64,000 bases of DNA, taken from Heliorestis acidaminivorans. GTDB lineage: Bacteria > Bacillota > Desulfitobacteriia > Heliobacteriales > Heliobacteriaceae. The notes beneath the pieces are model-generated. The model was given only the letters and a program-made list of their open reading frames with translations, had not been told where the DNA came from and did no database searches. Below are positions 63,841 to 64,000 of this stretch, piece by piece. A program made the translations under genes and the position numbers. The DNA lies in assembly GCF_008933955.1 (NCBI RefSeq), contig NZ_WBXO01000003.1, positions 124,001 through 188,000 of the forward strand. Direction: 5' to 3'. Positions within the stretch are counted from its first letter, which is position 1; each line of letters opens with the position of its first letter.

Positions 63841-64000
63841 ATGAGTCAAGGTAAAAGTACTGCAATCCCTGATCCTTCTCTCGTACTACCACATTATCAA
63901 CCAATTATTTCGATGGATTCACAACTGATTGTTGCTTATGAAGTATTAGGTCGAATTATGACTCCTGAAGGAATCCGAAGCCTCGGTCCTTTCTTTCAAG
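63841..64000 (+). CDS. EAL-like domain protein, 5' end only
   Basis: The first 53 codons are visible. YQPIISMDSQLIVAYEVLGRI (about 19-39) matches the N-terminal strand and EALxR-type block of EAL phosphodiesterases, here with EVLGR. Start ATG after AGAAAGGGGC. The remainder, including the catalytic residues, lies outside the window, so activity cannot be judged. Confidence 0.7.
   Translation, partial: MSQGKSTAIPDPSLVLPHYQPIISMDSQLIVAYEVLGRIMTPEGIRSLGPFFQ

Overview
The window comes from a low-GC, endospore-forming, anaerobic Gram-positive bacterium of the clostridial type. The support is a GerA/GerB/GerC germination-receptor operon, a three-subunit [FeFe] hydrogenase, a selenocysteine formate dehydrogenase, an S-layer-homology protein, pervasive intrinsic terminators, strong AGGAGG-type ribosome binding sites with many TTG/GTG starts, and TPP and c-di-AMP riboswitches. 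An alkaliphilic or salt-exposed heliobacterium-like organism would fit the osmolyte genes, but this is inference: no photosynthesis gene, rRNA or tRNA lies in the window. No insertion sequence, prophage or CRISPR array was seen. The layout is ordinary chromosome with short operons.

Layout. 1-4.8 kb: a partial chemoreceptor, an HD-GYP protein, a DUF4230 protein, SpeD and a nitroreductase. 4.9-12.2 kb: an LtaS-like sulfatase, a small basic protein, trmB-mgtE, an RluD-family pseudouridine synthase and a glucan phosphorylase. 12.4-15.4 kb: a tandem HD/HD-GYP protein, SpeH behind a possibly structured leader, and an unusual soluble chemoreceptor with its sensor at the C-terminus. 15.5-19.6 kb: hydC-hydB-hydA. 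19.8-23.3 kb: thiC-thiL-thiD behind a TPP riboswitch and terminator. 23.4-31.4 kb: another HD-GYP protein, then two radical-SAM aminomutase loci (ablA-ablB, and a long KamA-family protein), each behind its own c-di-AMP (ydaO-type) riboswitch plus terminator, with UPF0316 and DUF389 membrane proteins between them. 31.5-38.4 kb: a slipin, a response-regulator diguanylate cyclase, the germination operon with a small fourth ORF, and a PAS fragment. 38.8-46.2 kb: an SLH protein, diaminopimelate dehydrogenase, potABCD, a 56% glutamine protein and TspO. 46.4-51.8 kb: formate dehydrogenase (alpha subunit with in-frame UGA and SECIS hairpin, FeS subunit, cytochrome b) and FdhE. 51.9-64 kb: a DUF4163/DUF3298 lipoprotein, a TroA-type metal ABC importer, a chemoreceptor, a C-terminally anchored mono-haem c-type protein behind two inverted CsoR-like sites, an FtsH-like protease, an SDR and the start of an EAL protein.

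How the genes work together. Polyamine metabolism is represented by two AdoMet decarboxylases of different subfamilies and a spermidine/putrescine importer; no spermidine synthase gene is in the window. The aminomutase loci point to beta-amino-acid compatible solutes (N-epsilon-acetyl-beta-lysine and perhaps beta-glutamate) controlled in parallel by c-di-AMP. c-di-GMP turnover is represented by three HD-GYP proteins, one GGDEF protein and one EAL protein. Hydrogenase and formate dehydrogenase give H2 and formate redox capacity on opposite sides of the membrane.

Start codons were chosen from ribosome binding sites and family length; several differ from the longest open frame, and this is stated in the entries.
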